Made by a program: the position numbers and the translations under genes. From positions 682,001-746,000 of the forward strand of contig NZ_PDIZ01000001.1 in assembly GCF_002563635.1 (NCBI RefSeq): 64,000 nt of DNA. The letters run 5' to 3'. The first letter of the stretch is position 1, and each line of letters starts with the position of its first letter. Origin of the DNA: Bacillus sp. es.036. Lineage in GTDB: Bacteria; Bacillota; Bacilli; Bacillales; Guptibacillaceae. The notes beneath the pieces are model-generated. The model did not search any database, was not told the origin of the DNA, and was given only the letters and a program-made list of their open reading frames with translations. Shown in pieces: positions 33,542 through 42,497 of the stretch.

Positions 33542-33673
33542 ATTGAAACTTTCTTGTTCTTTTATTCGTCATTAATAGAGGAAGGAGACTGTGAGCGGTT
33601 TGGTTTCCCTTCTTTAGTGGTAAATAAAGAGAAAGCTCGTTTGAGATAGGGAGATATGAGGGGTGCATAATTG

Positions 33674-35515
33674 ATGGATGTAGAGAGAAGAAAAGAAAAG
33701 GATTTGTGGCGATTTTATTTTTTATTAATAGCGTTACTTTCCCTAAAAACGTACCTTGTTTATCGGTTTGAATTTACTTTTTCGTTAAACGGTATTGGGG
33801 AAGAGCTATTCCTGATGATAAATTCAATAGGATCAATCGCATTACTGCTAGGTATCGGTCTATTTAGAAAGCAGTCAAAACCAGGCCTGATGCTAGCAGT
33901 TTATTTTGTTTTGTCAGCACTACTTTATTGCAACATTTTATATTATCGTTTTTACATAGACTTTGTAACAGTACCCGTCCTCTTTCAGTTTGGGAATGTT
34001 GGAGGTCTTGGTCAGAGTACAGTTGAGTTATTGAACTTATATGATCCATTCATTGTTTTTGATTCAATCGTTTTATTTTGGTTATTAAAGCGTAAAGGAC
34101 TACATAAATTAGCTCTTTCCAAGAAACTTAAGAAAAGGACAGCGATTAGTAGCGTCGCAGTTCTTCTATGTACAGCTACGTTAGCACTTATCATGCATCC
34201 TCTTTTATTTGAAAAATCATATGATCGAGAACTTTTTGTTAAATCGTTAGGAGCCTATACGTATCATGTTTATGATATCGGGTTTAATTCTTTTACGTCA
34301 ATTAATAGTGCATTTGCAGATGATACCGAGCTATCTGAAATTGAGAAGTATGTGAAAGATAAGGAAGTTGAACCTTCCTCTTATGAAGGAATCGCAAATG
34401 GGAAGAACCTTATTCTTATCTCATTAGAATCGACTCAAGCATTTATGCTTAATGAGAGTGTTGACGGAGAAGAAGCAACACCTTTTTTAAATAAGTTAAA
34501 AGAAGACAGTTTTTTCTTCCCTAATTTCTACCATCAAACCGCACAAGGAAAAACTTCCGATGCTGAATTTATGATTGATAGTAGTTTATACCCTCTTTCA
34601 GGAGGATCTGTTTTTGTAAGAAAGCCACAAAACGAATTTCTCTCTCTGCCAGAGGCATTAAATAACGAAGGGTATACAACAACATCTTTTCACGGAAATG
34701 ATCGTGAGTTTTGGAATCGATCAGAAATGTATGAGACACTAGGTTATGATCGCTTCTATTCGAAAAAAGACTTTGACGTTAGTGATGAGAATTCCATTAA
34801 CTATGGCTTAAAAGACATTCCATTTTTTAAACAGTCGATTCCCTATCTAAAAGAGTTGGAACAGCCATATTCTGCTAAATTCTTAACGCTGACGAATCAT
34901 TTCCCTTATTTATTAGAGGAAGAAGATACAATGATTTCTCTTCCTGAGACGGAAGAAGAGGTAGTGAACCGCTATTTTGCAACGGTGCGATATGAAGATG
35001 AATCGATTAAAACCTTTTTTGAAGAAATGAAAGCAGCCGGTTTATATGAAGATTCGATTTTTGTTTTATATGGTGATCACTATGGTTTATCTGAAACGTA
35101 CGATAAGGCGCTTGGCGAATATCTTGGTAAAGAAATTGGCCCGGTTGAACACGTTGATCTCCAAAAAGTTCCTCTCATCATTCATATTCCTGGGGAGGAT
35201 GGAGAAGTCATTAATACGGTTGGTGGACAGGTTGATCTTAAACCAACAATTTTAGAATTATTAGGTGTAGAAGAAAGTAAGAGTTTAAATTTCGGAACGA
35301 GCCTTTTTTCAGAAAAACGAAAAGACCTTGTGATTTTTCGTGATGGAAGCTTTATTACAAAGAATCTAATTTATACAAAGAATACGTGTTATAACAAAGA
35401 AAGCACGTCAAAAACGAATCGAAACAAATGTGCTCGTTATTTTGGTGATGTTCAAGATGAACTCGATTATTCAGATCAGGTTATCTATGGTGACTTACTG
35501 CGTTTTATTCAATAA
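33674..35515 (+). CDS. LTA synthase family sulfatase
   Basis: A 613-residue membrane enzyme of the LtaS/YflE/YqgS family. Five membrane spans fill residues ~10-185, followed by an extracellular sulfatase-type domain: NLILISLESTQAF (metal-binding Glu), HQTAQGKTSDAEF with nucleophile Thr ~294, SFHGNDREFWNR, LTNHFPY, VLYGDHYG. It probably transfers glycerol-phosphate from phosphatidylglycerol to lipoteichoic acid or a primer. Which paralogue it is cannot be told. The ATG at 33674 follows GAGGGGTG. Confidence 0.9.
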   Translation: MDVERRKEKDLWRFYFLLIALLSLKTYLVYRFEFTFSLNGIGEELFLMINSIGSIALLLGIGLFRKQSKPGLMLAVYFVLSALLYCNILYYRFYIDFVTVPVLFQFGNVGGLGQSTVELLNLYDPFIVFDSIVLFWLLKRKGLHKLALSKKLKKRTAISSVAVLLCTATLALIMHPLLFEKSYDRELFVKSLGAYTYHVYDIGFNSFTSINSAFADDTELSEIEKYVKDKEVEPSSYEGIANGKNLILISLESTQAFMLNESVDGEEATPFLNKLKEDSFFFPNFYHQTAQGKTSDAEFMIDSSLYPLSGGSVFVRKPQNEFLSLPEALNNEGYTTTSFHGNDREFWNRSEMYETLGYDRFYSKKDFDVSDENSINYGLKDIPFFKQSIPYLKELEQPYSAKFLTLTNHFPYLLEEEDTMISLPETEEEVVNRYFATVRYEDESIKTFFEEMKAAGLYEDSIFVLYGDHYGLSETYDKALGEYLGKEIGPVEHVDLQKVPLIIHIPGEDGEVINTVGGQVDLKPTILELLGVEESKSLNFGTSLFSEKRKDLVIFRDGSFITKNLIYTKNTCYNKESTSKTNRNKCARYFGDVQDELDYSDQVIYGDLLRFIQ

Positions 35516-35585
35516 TTCCAGTGTTTTTTCTGACAAATTCATGATAGGATTTAATTGGATATACTTTGCAAAGGGATGAGGATAT

Positions 35586-35840
35586 ATGGACTTACAAAGA
35601 CTGCAAATACTCACTGAAGTTGTAAGAGAGTACAAAACCGCTCTTCATATGGATCAAAATAAAAATGAAGTTGGAAGAGAAGTGCTTGATATTGTGATGA
35701 ACTCACAGGATCTTGTTTTATACGGTCATGTAAAAAGAGCAAAAGACATTGATAAATTTCCTGGTGAAGCAATTAAGCATCTTGATCAGGCAACCTCATA
35801 CCTCCATGAAAAAATAGATGAACAACTAAAACGCTCCTAG
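35586..35840 (+). CDS. Hypothetical protein, 84 aa
   Basis: A soluble, helical 84-residue protein (MDLQRLQILTEVVREYKTALHMDQ...) with no recognised domain. Coding is supported by AAAGGGATGAGG before the ATG and by a terminator directly after the stop. Single-gene unit. Confidence 0.65.
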   Translation: MDLQRLQILTEVVREYKTALHMDQNKNEVGREVLDIVMNSQDLVLYGHVKRAKDIDKFPGEAIKHLDQATSYLHEKIDEQLKRS

Positions 35841-35859
35841 TATAAGGAGTGTTTTTTTG
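35828..35859 (+). terminator. Terminator after the 84-aa gene
   Basis: AACGCTCCT-AGTAT-AAGGAGTGTT, then seven T. The stop codon lies in the loop. Confidence 0.85.
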
Positions 35860-35993
35860 GTTGTAGTACTTTGTGGTAATATGTGAAAAATAGGAATAGT
35901 TTGCATTTTGAAGAGAGCGTTGTAACAGTTGCAATACAATGTCATATAGTGATAAGCTTTTGCTGTTTACTAGATTAAAGGAGAGTGAAATAA

Positions 35994-36857
35994 ATGACGA
36001 ATTTCATGAAGCGACTGGCTCCTGTTCTTTTAATGGGACTAGTTGTTTTTGTTATAAGTGCTTGTTCGAATGGTGGGAATGAATCGAATGGAGCTTCAGA
36101 CGAAAAAGAAGCAACGAAATGGGAAGAAATACAAGAAGAAGGCAAACTTGTCGTTGCAACTTCAGGAACGCTTTATCCTACATCTTATTACGAAGAAGGA
36201 TCGGATAAAGTGACGGGCTACGAAGTAGAAGTTGTAAGAGAAGTGGGGAAACGCCTTGACCTTGATGTAGAATTTGAAGAAATGGGCTTTGATGGTATGT
36301 TAACAAGCATTAATTCGGGCAAAGTTGATTTAGCAGCCAACGATATTACTTCAACAGATGAAAGAATGGAAAAGTTCACTTTCTCTGAGCCTGTTAAGTA
36401 TTCTTATGGTACAGCGATCGTAAGAAAAGATGATCTATCCGGTATTCAATCTCTTGATGATCTAGATGGAAAGATTGCGGCTGGTGCTTCTACGACGGTT
36501 TATATGGAAGTTGCCCGTGAGCATGGTGCAGAAGAAAAAATTTATGATAATGCGACGAATGAACAGTATTTACGTGATGTATCGAATGGTCGAACGGATA
36601 TTATTTTAAATGATTATTACTTACAAACACTTGCTCTTGCTGCTTTTCCAGATTTAAACATAACCATCCATCCTGATATTGAGTACTATCCTAACAACCA
36701 ACATATTGTAATGAAAAAGGATAGTGGCGAATTAGAAACAAAAGTGAACGAGACGATAAAAGAAATGAAAGAAGACGGCACGATGAAAGAACTATCTGAG
36801 AAGTTCTTCAATGGAGCTGATGTATCGGTTAAGCCAGATCTAGATATTGAAGAATAA
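35994..36857 (+). CDS. Amino-acid ABC transporter substrate-binding lipoprotein (TcyA/cystine-like)
   Basis: A 287-residue family 3 solute-binding lipoprotein: signal peptide with lipobox ISAC (Cys ~24), then GKLVVATSGTLYPTSYYEEGSDKVTGYEVEVVREVGKRL, ANDITSTDERMEKFTFSEPVKYSYG and LKEL-type C-terminal helix. This is the polar amino-acid/cystine group (TcyA, TcyJK). The exact ligand is not certain. It is followed after 16 nt by a permease gene. Confidence 0.88.
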   Translation: MTNFMKRLAPVLLMGLVVFVISACSNGGNESNGASDEKEATKWEEIQEEGKLVVATSGTLYPTSYYEEGSDKVTGYEVEVVREVGKRLDLDVEFEEMGFDGMLTSINSGKVDLAANDITSTDERMEKFTFSEPVKYSYGTAIVRKDDLSGIQSLDDLDGKIAAGASTTVYMEVAREHGAEEKIYDNATNEQYLRDVSNGRTDIILNDYYLQTLALAAFPDLNITIHPDIEYYPNNQHIVMKKDSGELETKVNETIKEMKEDGTMKELSEKFFNGADVSVKPDLDIEE

Positions 36858-36873
36858 GTGGGAGTTGTAACAA

Positions 36874-37551
36874 GTGGGGGAAATACACTGGGAATATTTA
36901 TTTGATGCAGGTCTTGCGTTAAAATCATTTCCCTATGTGATCCAGGGTCTTGGGTTAACGCTATTAATTGCGTTTGTTGGAATGATTATTGGTTTGGGTA
37001 TGGGCTTATTTCTTGCTCTTGGTAGAATGTCCAAATGGAAAGCCCTCAGATGGCCAGCGCGCCTCTACATTTCCTTTATGAGAGGAACGCCAATTCTTGT
37101 TTTTCTTTATATTCTTTATTTTGGTCTACCGGTTGTAGGAATTCAATTCTCAGCGTTAACGTGTGCGTTAATTGGGTTTAGCTTAAATAGTGCGGCATAT
37201 ATTGCAGAAATTCAACGCTCTGCTCTTTCATCAGTTGAAAAAGGCCAATGGGAAGCTTCGACCGCTCTAGGCATGTCCTATTGGACGACGATGAGAGAAG
37301 TGGTTTTGCCACAAGCAACGCGAATCGCCATACCGCCTCTATCGAACGTGATGCTCGATCTGATCAAAGCGTCTTCTTTAGCCGCCGTTATTACCGTTCC
37401 AGAACTGCTCCATCATGCGAAAATTGTTGGCGGAAGAGAATTTGATTTTATGACAATGTATATCCTCGTAGCTTTTATATATTGGGGAGTATGCGTTTGT
37501 GTTTCCTTCTTCCAGGAACGACTAGAAAAGCGGTATCATTATTTACACTAA
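36874..37551 (+). CDS. Amino-acid ABC transporter permease (HisM/TcyB family)
   Basis: A 225-residue inner-membrane permease of the His/Glu/Gln/Arg/cystine family, with four to five spans and the EAA-type loop EASTALGMSYWTTMREVVLPQATRIAIPPLSN. Arginine-rich MRGTPILVFLYILYFGLP is also typical. GTG start behind GGGAG. A strong terminator follows directly and no ATPase gene (TcyC-type) is present, unlike the usual three-gene layout, so it must share an ATPase encoded elsewhere. Confidence 0.88.
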   Translation: MGEIHWEYLFDAGLALKSFPYVIQGLGLTLLIAFVGMIIGLGMGLFLALGRMSKWKALRWPARLYISFMRGTPILVFLYILYFGLPVVGIQFSALTCALIGFSLNSAAYIAEIQRSALSSVEKGQWEASTALGMSYWTTMREVVLPQATRIAIPPLSNVMLDLIKASSLAAVITVPELLHHAKIVGGREFDFMTMYILVAFIYWGVCVCVSFFQERLEKRYHYLH

Positions 37552-37580
37552 CCCTGGGTTTCTTTCCAGGGTTTTTTCTT
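37551..37580 (+). terminator. Terminator after the permease gene
   Basis: ACCCTGG / CCAGGGT with an eight-base loop, then TTTTTTC. Confidence 0.85.
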
Positions 37581-37688
37581 TCGATTTTTTAAATAGAGCG
37601 CTCAATTGAAACAGCACTTTTATTATAAGGCTCTTTTTCTAATAAATTGTTACTTTTGAATCAATTATTGAATAAAAAAAACACACTT

Positions 37689-37758
37689 CGCTAATTGTAG
37701 CGGAAGGAGGCTCACCGCCCGCCCGGCGGAAAGCGGTGAGGAGCGGAAATTAACCACT
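37689..37758. repeat. GC-rich intergenic element with inverted repeat
   Basis: CTCACCGC (37711-37718) and GCGGTGAG (37733-37740) flank a GC-rich CCGCCCGGCGGAAA core, within GCGGAAGGAGG...GAGGAGCGGAAATTAACC. It resembles the common Bacillus intergenic repeat that ends CCGCGGAAAGCG...GGAGCGGAAATCAACC, here in shortened form. The rest of the 327-nt gap (37580-37906) is AT-rich, with only a possible -10 TATACT near 37848. Confidence 0.55.
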
Positions 37759-37906
37759 TATCTAAAAGCAACAATATCTACGAGCAGAGTCTATTAAAAA
37801 AACAAAAATATCCCATATTCTTCATGAAGTTTTTTTAAGAATGTTATACTAAGTAAAATAAACACCATAGACGATTCGTCATATTGGAAGGGAGTTCATC
37901 AATTGC

Positions 37907-38626
37907 ATGAAAAAATATCTTAATTTATTATTGATTGTTGGGGTTCTAATGCTTGCTGCTTGTAGTAATAATAGTGAGGCAACGGACGAAGAACCTGCTT
38001 CTGAAGATTCAGCAACTGTAGAAACGCAAAAAGAACTTGAAGCGATGAAGGTAGAAGAAGACAAGGTTGTCGCAACGGTTAATGGTGAAGAGATCAAAGG
38101 AAAAGATTATAATTCTATGCTTGTACAAACTCAGCTTCGCTATACGATGAGCGGGGAAGATCCATCAGATACTGAGGTAGCGAAATCGATTGAGCAAGAA
38201 GTGATGGATAATTTAATAGGACAGGAACTTTTACTTCAAAAAGCGAAGGAAGAAGGTTTCTCTGCATCAGATAAAGAGGTTGAAACAGAACTTGAACAAA
38301 TAAAAGCACAATTCGATGGGGAAAAGGAGCTTGAGAAAGCGCTACAAGGTCAAGGGATAACTCTTGAGCAGCTTGAAAGCCAGTATGCGGATATTGTAGT
38401 TGTTGATAAATTTGTAAAAGAAAAAATTGGTACACCAGAAGTATCTGATGAAGAAGTAAAGGCATTTTATGATGAGCAATTCTCAAAAGATGCTGAAAAT
38501 CCCCCTTCTTTTGACGAAATGAAAGATCGGATAAAAGACTATTTAGTTGAAACGAAAACACAAGAGAAAGTTCAAGAAATGAAAGCTGAACTGATGAAAA
38601 AAGCAGAAGTGAAAGAGAATTTATAG
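37907..38626 (+). CDS. SurA_N-domain lipoprotein (PrsA-like without the PPIase domain)
   Basis: A 239-residue lipoprotein: lipobox LAAC (Cys ~19), an acidic linker, then a SurA_N/PrsA chaperone domain (VVATVNGEEIKGKDYNSMLVQTQLRY, EQEVMDNLIGQELLLQKAKEEGFSASDKEVETELEQIKAQF, VSDEEVKAFYDEQ). PrsA foldases insert a parvulin domain (~90 aa) between the chaperone halves; here it is absent, so it is likely a holdase-type chaperone on the outer face of the membrane. AAGGGAGTTC precedes the ATG. Confidence 0.85.
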   Translation: MKKYLNLLLIVGVLMLAACSNNSEATDEEPASEDSATVETQKELEAMKVEEDKVVATVNGEEIKGKDYNSMLVQTQLRYTMSGEDPSDTEVAKSIEQEVMDNLIGQELLLQKAKEEGFSASDKEVETELEQIKAQFDGEKELEKALQGQGITLEQLESQYADIVVVDKFVKEKIGTPEVSDEEVKAFYDEQFSKDAENPPSFDEMKDRIKDYLVETKTQEKVQEMKAELMKKAEVKENL

Positions 38627-38653
38627 GTCAGCATAGAGCTGGCCTTTTTCTAT
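38625..38653 (+). terminator. Terminator after the SurA_N lipoprotein gene
   Basis: GGTCAGC-ATAGA-GCTGGCC followed by TTTTTC. Confidence 0.85.
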
Positions 38654-38692
38654 GATAAGCAACGTTAAATTGAAACAGGGAGAGATCAAGTT

Positions 38693-39328
38693 ATGGACCA
38701 TGTTATCGCTGAACTCCGTACATATGTGAAACAAAAATTAGAAAAGGAAGGAAGTGGACATGATTGGTACCACATTGATCGTGTCGTAAAACAAGCGCGC
38801 AGCATTGCAAAAGAAGAGGGGGCTAACCTCTTTATTTGTGAAGTTGCTGCACTTGTTCATGATCTTGCTGATGATAAAATCGCTTCATCAGAACAAGCTG
38901 GATTAGAAGAAGTAGAGCAACTGCTTTTCCCTTTAAATAAGGCTGATCTCGAGCACGTATTGGAAATCATTACAACCATTTCCTTTAAAGGGGGGAATCG
39001 TCCACCTGTTCGTAGCCTCGAAGCAAAGGTTGTTCAAGATGCCGATCGTTTAGATGCGATAGGTGCGATTGGAGTTGCCAGGACGTTTGTTTATGCTGGC
39101 TCGAAGGGAGATTTAATTTATGATCCATCCATACAGCCACGTGAGCACATGTCAGCTAGCTCGTATCGGAATGAAAAGTCGACAGCCATCAATCATTTCT
39201 ATGAAAAATTATTGAATTTAAAAGATTTAATGAATACGAATACAGGTTTAAGAATTGCTGAAGAGCGACATGAATTTATGACATCATTTTTAACACAATT
39301 TCATGGAGAGTGGGAAGGGTTAAAATGA
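38693..39328 (+). CDS. ypgQ: HD-domain phosphohydrolase (YpgQ-like)
   Basis: A 211-residue HD hydrolase with metal ligands HDWYHIDRV (His ~24), ALVHDLADDK (the HD pair, ~60-61) and VVQDADRLDAIGAIG (second Asp). YpgQ of B. subtilis is of the same length and acts as a metal-dependent dNTP pyrophosphohydrolase; that activity is inferred here. Its TGA overlaps the ATG of the next gene (ATGA), so the pair is translationally coupled. Confidence 0.88.
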   Translation: MDHVIAELRTYVKQKLEKEGSGHDWYHIDRVVKQARSIAKEEGANLFICEVAALVHDLADDKIASSEQAGLEEVEQLLFPLNKADLEHVLEIITTISFKGGNRPPVRSLEAKVVQDADRLDAIGAIGVARTFVYAGSKGDLIYDPSIQPREHMSASSYRNEKSTAINHFYEKLLNLKDLMNTNTGLRIAEERHEFMTSFLTQFHGEWEGLK

Positions 39329-39804
39329 TGATTATTCAGCCAATGACAGAAGATACTGCAAAAAAGATCCAAACGTGGCAATATGAGGAGCCCTATTCCT
39401 TGTACAACCTAAATGGAGATTCAGAAGTGTTATTAGAACTTTTGAACGGCTCTTATTTTTCAGTTACAGAAAACAACAAATTAATCGGCTATTTTTGTTT
39501 TGGGAAGTCAGCTCAAGTTCCTGCTGGTTATAAAGAAAATGCTTATGCGGCTCCTTTACTTGATTTTGGGCTGGGTCTTCACCCGATGCAGACCGGAAAT
39601 GGAAAAGGCCTTCGCTTTGTTCAAGCTGGGCTCGCATATGCGTATGAGAAGTACGGTGATAAGAGCGTTCGACTTACGGTAGCCTCCTTTAATAAACGCG
39701 CAAAAATAGTTTATGAAAGGGCAGGATTTACATATGAGCAATCCTTCTTAAAGGTAAGTGATAGCGGTTCGACAACCTTTGAAGTTATGGTAAAAAAGAT
39801 ATGA
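39325..39804 (+). CDS. GNAT family N-acetyltransferase
   Basis: A 159-residue acetyltransferase with the GNAT core: LIGYFCFGKS, the acetyl-CoA region LDFGLGLHPMQTGNGKGLRFVQAGLAYAYE (Q/RxxGxG/A in the form QTGNGKG), and LTVASFNKRAKIVYERAGF. The substrate is unknown. It starts within the stop of the HD gene, behind GGGAAGGG. Confidence 0.88.
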   Translation: MMIIQPMTEDTAKKIQTWQYEEPYSLYNLNGDSEVLLELLNGSYFSVTENNKLIGYFCFGKSAQVPAGYKENAYAAPLLDFGLGLHPMQTGNGKGLRFVQAGLAYAYEKYGDKSVRLTVASFNKRAKIVYERAGFTYEQSFLKVSDSGSTTFEVMVKKI

Positions 39805-39993
39805 AAATAGGGAGAAATGGGCTGTGGTCACAAACTCTGGATTAAACTGTGAAAAAGCGGGAATAACAGAAGTATACAAGCAAGAAAGAACAGGAGGAAG
39901 GTTTCATATTCATAGTGCTATAACTAAAATAGAATCGAATCCTATTGGTCCAACTTGTCTTATTCTTACTAATTCTGACAGACTATAGGAAGT

Positions 39994-40002
39994 TTGGTCG
40001 AA
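39994..40002 (+). promoter_or_regulatory. Possible Spo0A box before the Spo0E-like gene
   Basis: TTGGTCGAA differs from TTTGTCGAA by one base and lies 63 nt before the gene. The rest of 39805-40065 shows no gene. Weak evidence. Confidence 0.25.
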
Positions 40003-40065
40003 TGCGTTTTGATTCCTCTGAGATTTGGGCATAATGATAATGTATTGGCATGAGGAGGAATGAGC

Positions 40066-40221
40066 ATGTATGATGCAATTGAAAGAAAGCGTAAAGAAAT
40101 GTTCGATATGGCGGGACGTTACGGCTTTGCATCAGAGAGAACCATTCGCTGTAGTCAGGAATTGGACCGATTATTAAATGCCTTAATGCAAACAAAACAA
40201 CATAATGAGGAAGTATTGTGA
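40066..40221 (+). CDS. Spo0E-family aspartyl-phosphate phosphatase
   Basis: A 51-residue protein: IERKRKEMFDMAGRYGFASERTIRCSQELDRLLNALM. The SQELDxLL signature and two-helix size are those of Spo0E/YisI/YnzD phosphatases, which dephosphorylate Spo0A~P and delay sporulation. GAGGAGGAATGAGC fixes the start. It sits 410 nt before a PAS histidine kinase that may feed the same relay, a suggestive pairing. Too short for many gene callers. Confidence 0.88.
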   Translation: MYDAIERKRKEMFDMAGRYGFASERTIRCSQELDRLLNALMQTKQHNEEVL

Positions 40222-40273
40222 AACTTAAATCTAATTTTTTCTTCCTGTAGGGTAAAATAAAGGAGGAAACCTT

Positions 40274-40513
40274 ATGAAATTTGATCTTAAATCAATTCTC
40301 ACAAAAGAGTTATTTGATTGGATAGATGAACATCCTAAGCGCAATCAGTTGATTGAATCCATTCAAGGAGAGATCTTTCAATCCGTTGTCCATTTCCGTG
40401 AGTGGAATGACTCTGATTATAATGGGAACGATGACTGGATTCTGTATGCGCTTCGAAATGAAGAAGTGTGGCAAGATGAAGTCGATCCGATCGATCAGTG
40501 TGAAAGCCGTTAG
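40274..40513 (+). CDS. Hypothetical acidic protein, 79 aa
   Basis: An acidic, tryptophan-rich soluble protein (KELFDWIDEHPKRNQLIESIQGEIF, REWNDSDYNGNDDWILYALRNEEVWQDE). No family recognised. AAGGAGGAAACC precedes the ATG, and a terminator begins at its stop, so it is likely a real gene. Confidence 0.7.
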   Translation: MKFDLKSILTKELFDWIDEHPKRNQLIESIQGEIFQSVVHFREWNDSDYNGNDDWILYALRNEEVWQDEVDPIDQCESR

Positions 40514-40531
40514 AAGCACGGCTTTTTTTTG
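40503..40531 (+). terminator. Terminator after the 79-aa gene
   Basis: AAGCCGT / ACGGCTT with a seven-base loop and eight T; the stop codon is in the loop. Confidence 0.85.
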
Positions 40532-40631
40532 TGGGATTTTAGAACTTAATGTAGATTTAAGCAGGAATCATTTGCTTGGAAAGAGAAAAACTACATACTA
40601 TGGAATTTATCCGGAGTACGTAGGGGGACTT

Positions 40632-42497
40632 ATGGTGAAACATTCACAAGACGTTCTTATAGATAAGCAAGAGCTTCATGAACTTCATAGAAATTATCAA
40701 ACGTACAAATCGCTATTTGCCCATTATCCAGGTATGATGTACCTTTTAGATCATAATGGACTCATTCAAAATATTAACCACTTCGGTGATGCCTTATCAA
40801 AGTATTACAATGTCACAATTAAAAGTAAGCATTATACAAACTTTATTCTAGCTTCAGAACATGACGAAGTTAATCACTTTTTTTATAAAACGCTTCAGGG
40901 GCAAGTTACACATTTTAATACGGTTTTCCTTACACCCGATCAAGAGCCATTCGAGGTTGAATTGGTAAATATTCCTGTTTATGTTGACCATGAAGTAAAA
41001 GGTGTATTTACGTACGTTCGAGATATTACGGAAGAACGAGCAGCAGCATTTGCTCTACGAGAAAGTCAGGAAAAGTACCGGCTGATTGCTGAGCATACAT
41101 CAGAGTTAATTAGACTAGTGAATGTCGAGAGCGGTATCATTACCTATGCTTCTCCTTCCCATGAAACCATTCTTGGTTTCAAAACTGAAGAGTATACAGG
41201 TCAGTCGTTTTATGAAGACATCCATCCTGATGACCAGGATGCCGTTATTCATTTACTACATAGTACGAAAGATAAGCCAGCAGTCGCAGAATTTCGACGG
41301 AGGCATGTAAATGGAAACTGGATTACGTTAGAAGATAGAGCAAGATCCATACCTTATGGCGTCAATGGAGAAAGAATGAATGTTGTCGTCTCAAGAGACA
41401 TTACTGAGAAAAAAAGAGCTGAACAGGAGCTTCAAAGCACGCTAAAACAGTTAAAAGATTTAAAATATGCCCTTGATGAAAGTGCCCTAGTTTCTGTGAC
41501 AGATGAGTCTGGGAAGATTACTTCTGTGAATGAGAAATTTTGTGAGATTACGGAATATACCGAAGGCGAACTCCTCGGTCAAACACATATGATTCTAGAT
41601 TCAGGGTATCATCCGCAGTCTTTTTTTGACGAAATGGACTTGCAAATTCAATCGGGTGCAGTCTGGAAAGGCGAAATCAATAATAAAACGAAACATGGAA
41701 ACGATTTTTGGGTCGATACAACGGTTGTGCCGTTCACTGGTGATAACGGAGAATCGTACCAATATGTTTATATCCGTAAAGATATTACAGATCGTAAGCG
41801 CGCCGAAGAACTGCTTCGAACGTCCGATAAATTATCAGTTATAGGTGAACTAGCTGCTGGCGTTGCTCATGAGATTCGAAATCCATTAACTTCTCTTAAA
41901 GGTTTTACACAAATTTTAAAATCAAGGCTGGATAGTGACAGTGATCAAGAGTTTATTAGCATTATGCTTGATGAATTGGATCGCATTAATATGATCGTTA
42001 ATGAATTTATGGTGCTGGCGCGACCGCAGGCTTTAGCTCCTGAGAAAGCGAACTTACAAGATTTACTTCAAAATGTCCTTACCTTGATTGAAACGCAGGC
42101 AACGTTAAACAACGTGCAAATAATCACTAGAGTGATTGAAAACATTCCTAACATATCTTGCAATGAAAATCAGATCAAACAAGTTCTCATCAATGTTATA
42201 AAGAATTCGATCGAAGCAATGCCGAACGGTGGAGAAATCATACTCTCCCTTTTTCCAATTAAAAATGAAGTTATCATTGAAGTGAGAGATAATGGGGAAG
42301 GCATTCCAAATCACCAGCTAACCCATCTAGGAGAGCCTTTTTATACGACTAAAAAAAAGGGGAATGGCCTCGGTTTGATGATCTGTCGACGAATTGTTCA
42401 AAATCATCAGGGCAACTTGTTAATCGATAGTAAAGAAGGAGAAGGCACTGTGGTAACGATAAAACTCCCTTATCGTCTTTCTGATGAATCGCGCTGA
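40632..42497 (+). CDS. Soluble multi-PAS sporulation-type histidine kinase (KinA-like)
   Basis: A 621-residue cytoplasmic kinase without membrane spans. Three PAS domains are visible (~25-140 LFAHYPGMMYLLDHNG; ~145-265 YRLIAEHTSELIRLVN; ~275-395 ALDESALVSVTDESGKITSVNEKFCEIT), the last two followed by PAC-type ends. HisKA then carries GVAHEIRNPLTSLKGF (His ~413), with N-box NVIKNSIEAMPNGG, G1 DNGEGIP, F-box GEPFYT and G2 GNGLGLMIC. KinA-type phosphorelay kinases have this layout. The ATG at 40632 follows AGGGGGACT; the frame is open back to 40353 through the preceding gene and that part is rejected. Confidence 0.9.
   Translation: MVKHSQDVLIDKQELHELHRNYQTYKSLFAHYPGMMYLLDHNGLIQNINHFGDALSKYYNVTIKSKHYTNFILASEHDEVNHFFYKTLQGQVTHFNTVFLTPDQEPFEVELVNIPVYVDHEVKGVFTYVRDITEERAAAFALRESQEKYRLIAEHTSELIRLVNVESGIITYASPSHETILGFKTEEYTGQSFYEDIHPDDQDAVIHLLHSTKDKPAVAEFRRRHVNGNWITLEDRARSIPYGVNGERMNVVVSRDITEKKRAEQELQSTLKQLKDLKYALDESALVSVTDESGKITSVNEKFCEITEYTEGELLGQTHMILDSGYHPQSFFDEMDLQIQSGAVWKGEINNKTKHGNDFWVDTTVVPFTGDNGESYQYVYIRKDITDRKRAEELLRTSDKLSVIGELAAGVAHEIRNPLTSLKGFTQILKSRLDSDSDQEFISIMLDELDRINMIVNEFMVLARPQALAPEKANLQDLLQNVLTLIETQATLNNVQIITRVIENIPNISCNENQIKQVLINVIKNSIEAMPNGGEIILSLFPIKNEVIIEVRDNGEGIPNHQLTHLGEPFYTTKKKGNGLGLMICRRIVQNHQGNLLIDSKEGEGTVVTIKLPYRLSDESR

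Noticed and set aside
40353-40631. N-terminal extension of the PAS kinase by 93 codons
   Set aside because: It runs through the 79-aa gene and its terminator in another phase, and the extra residues look random; AGGGGGACT before ATG 40632 gives the start.
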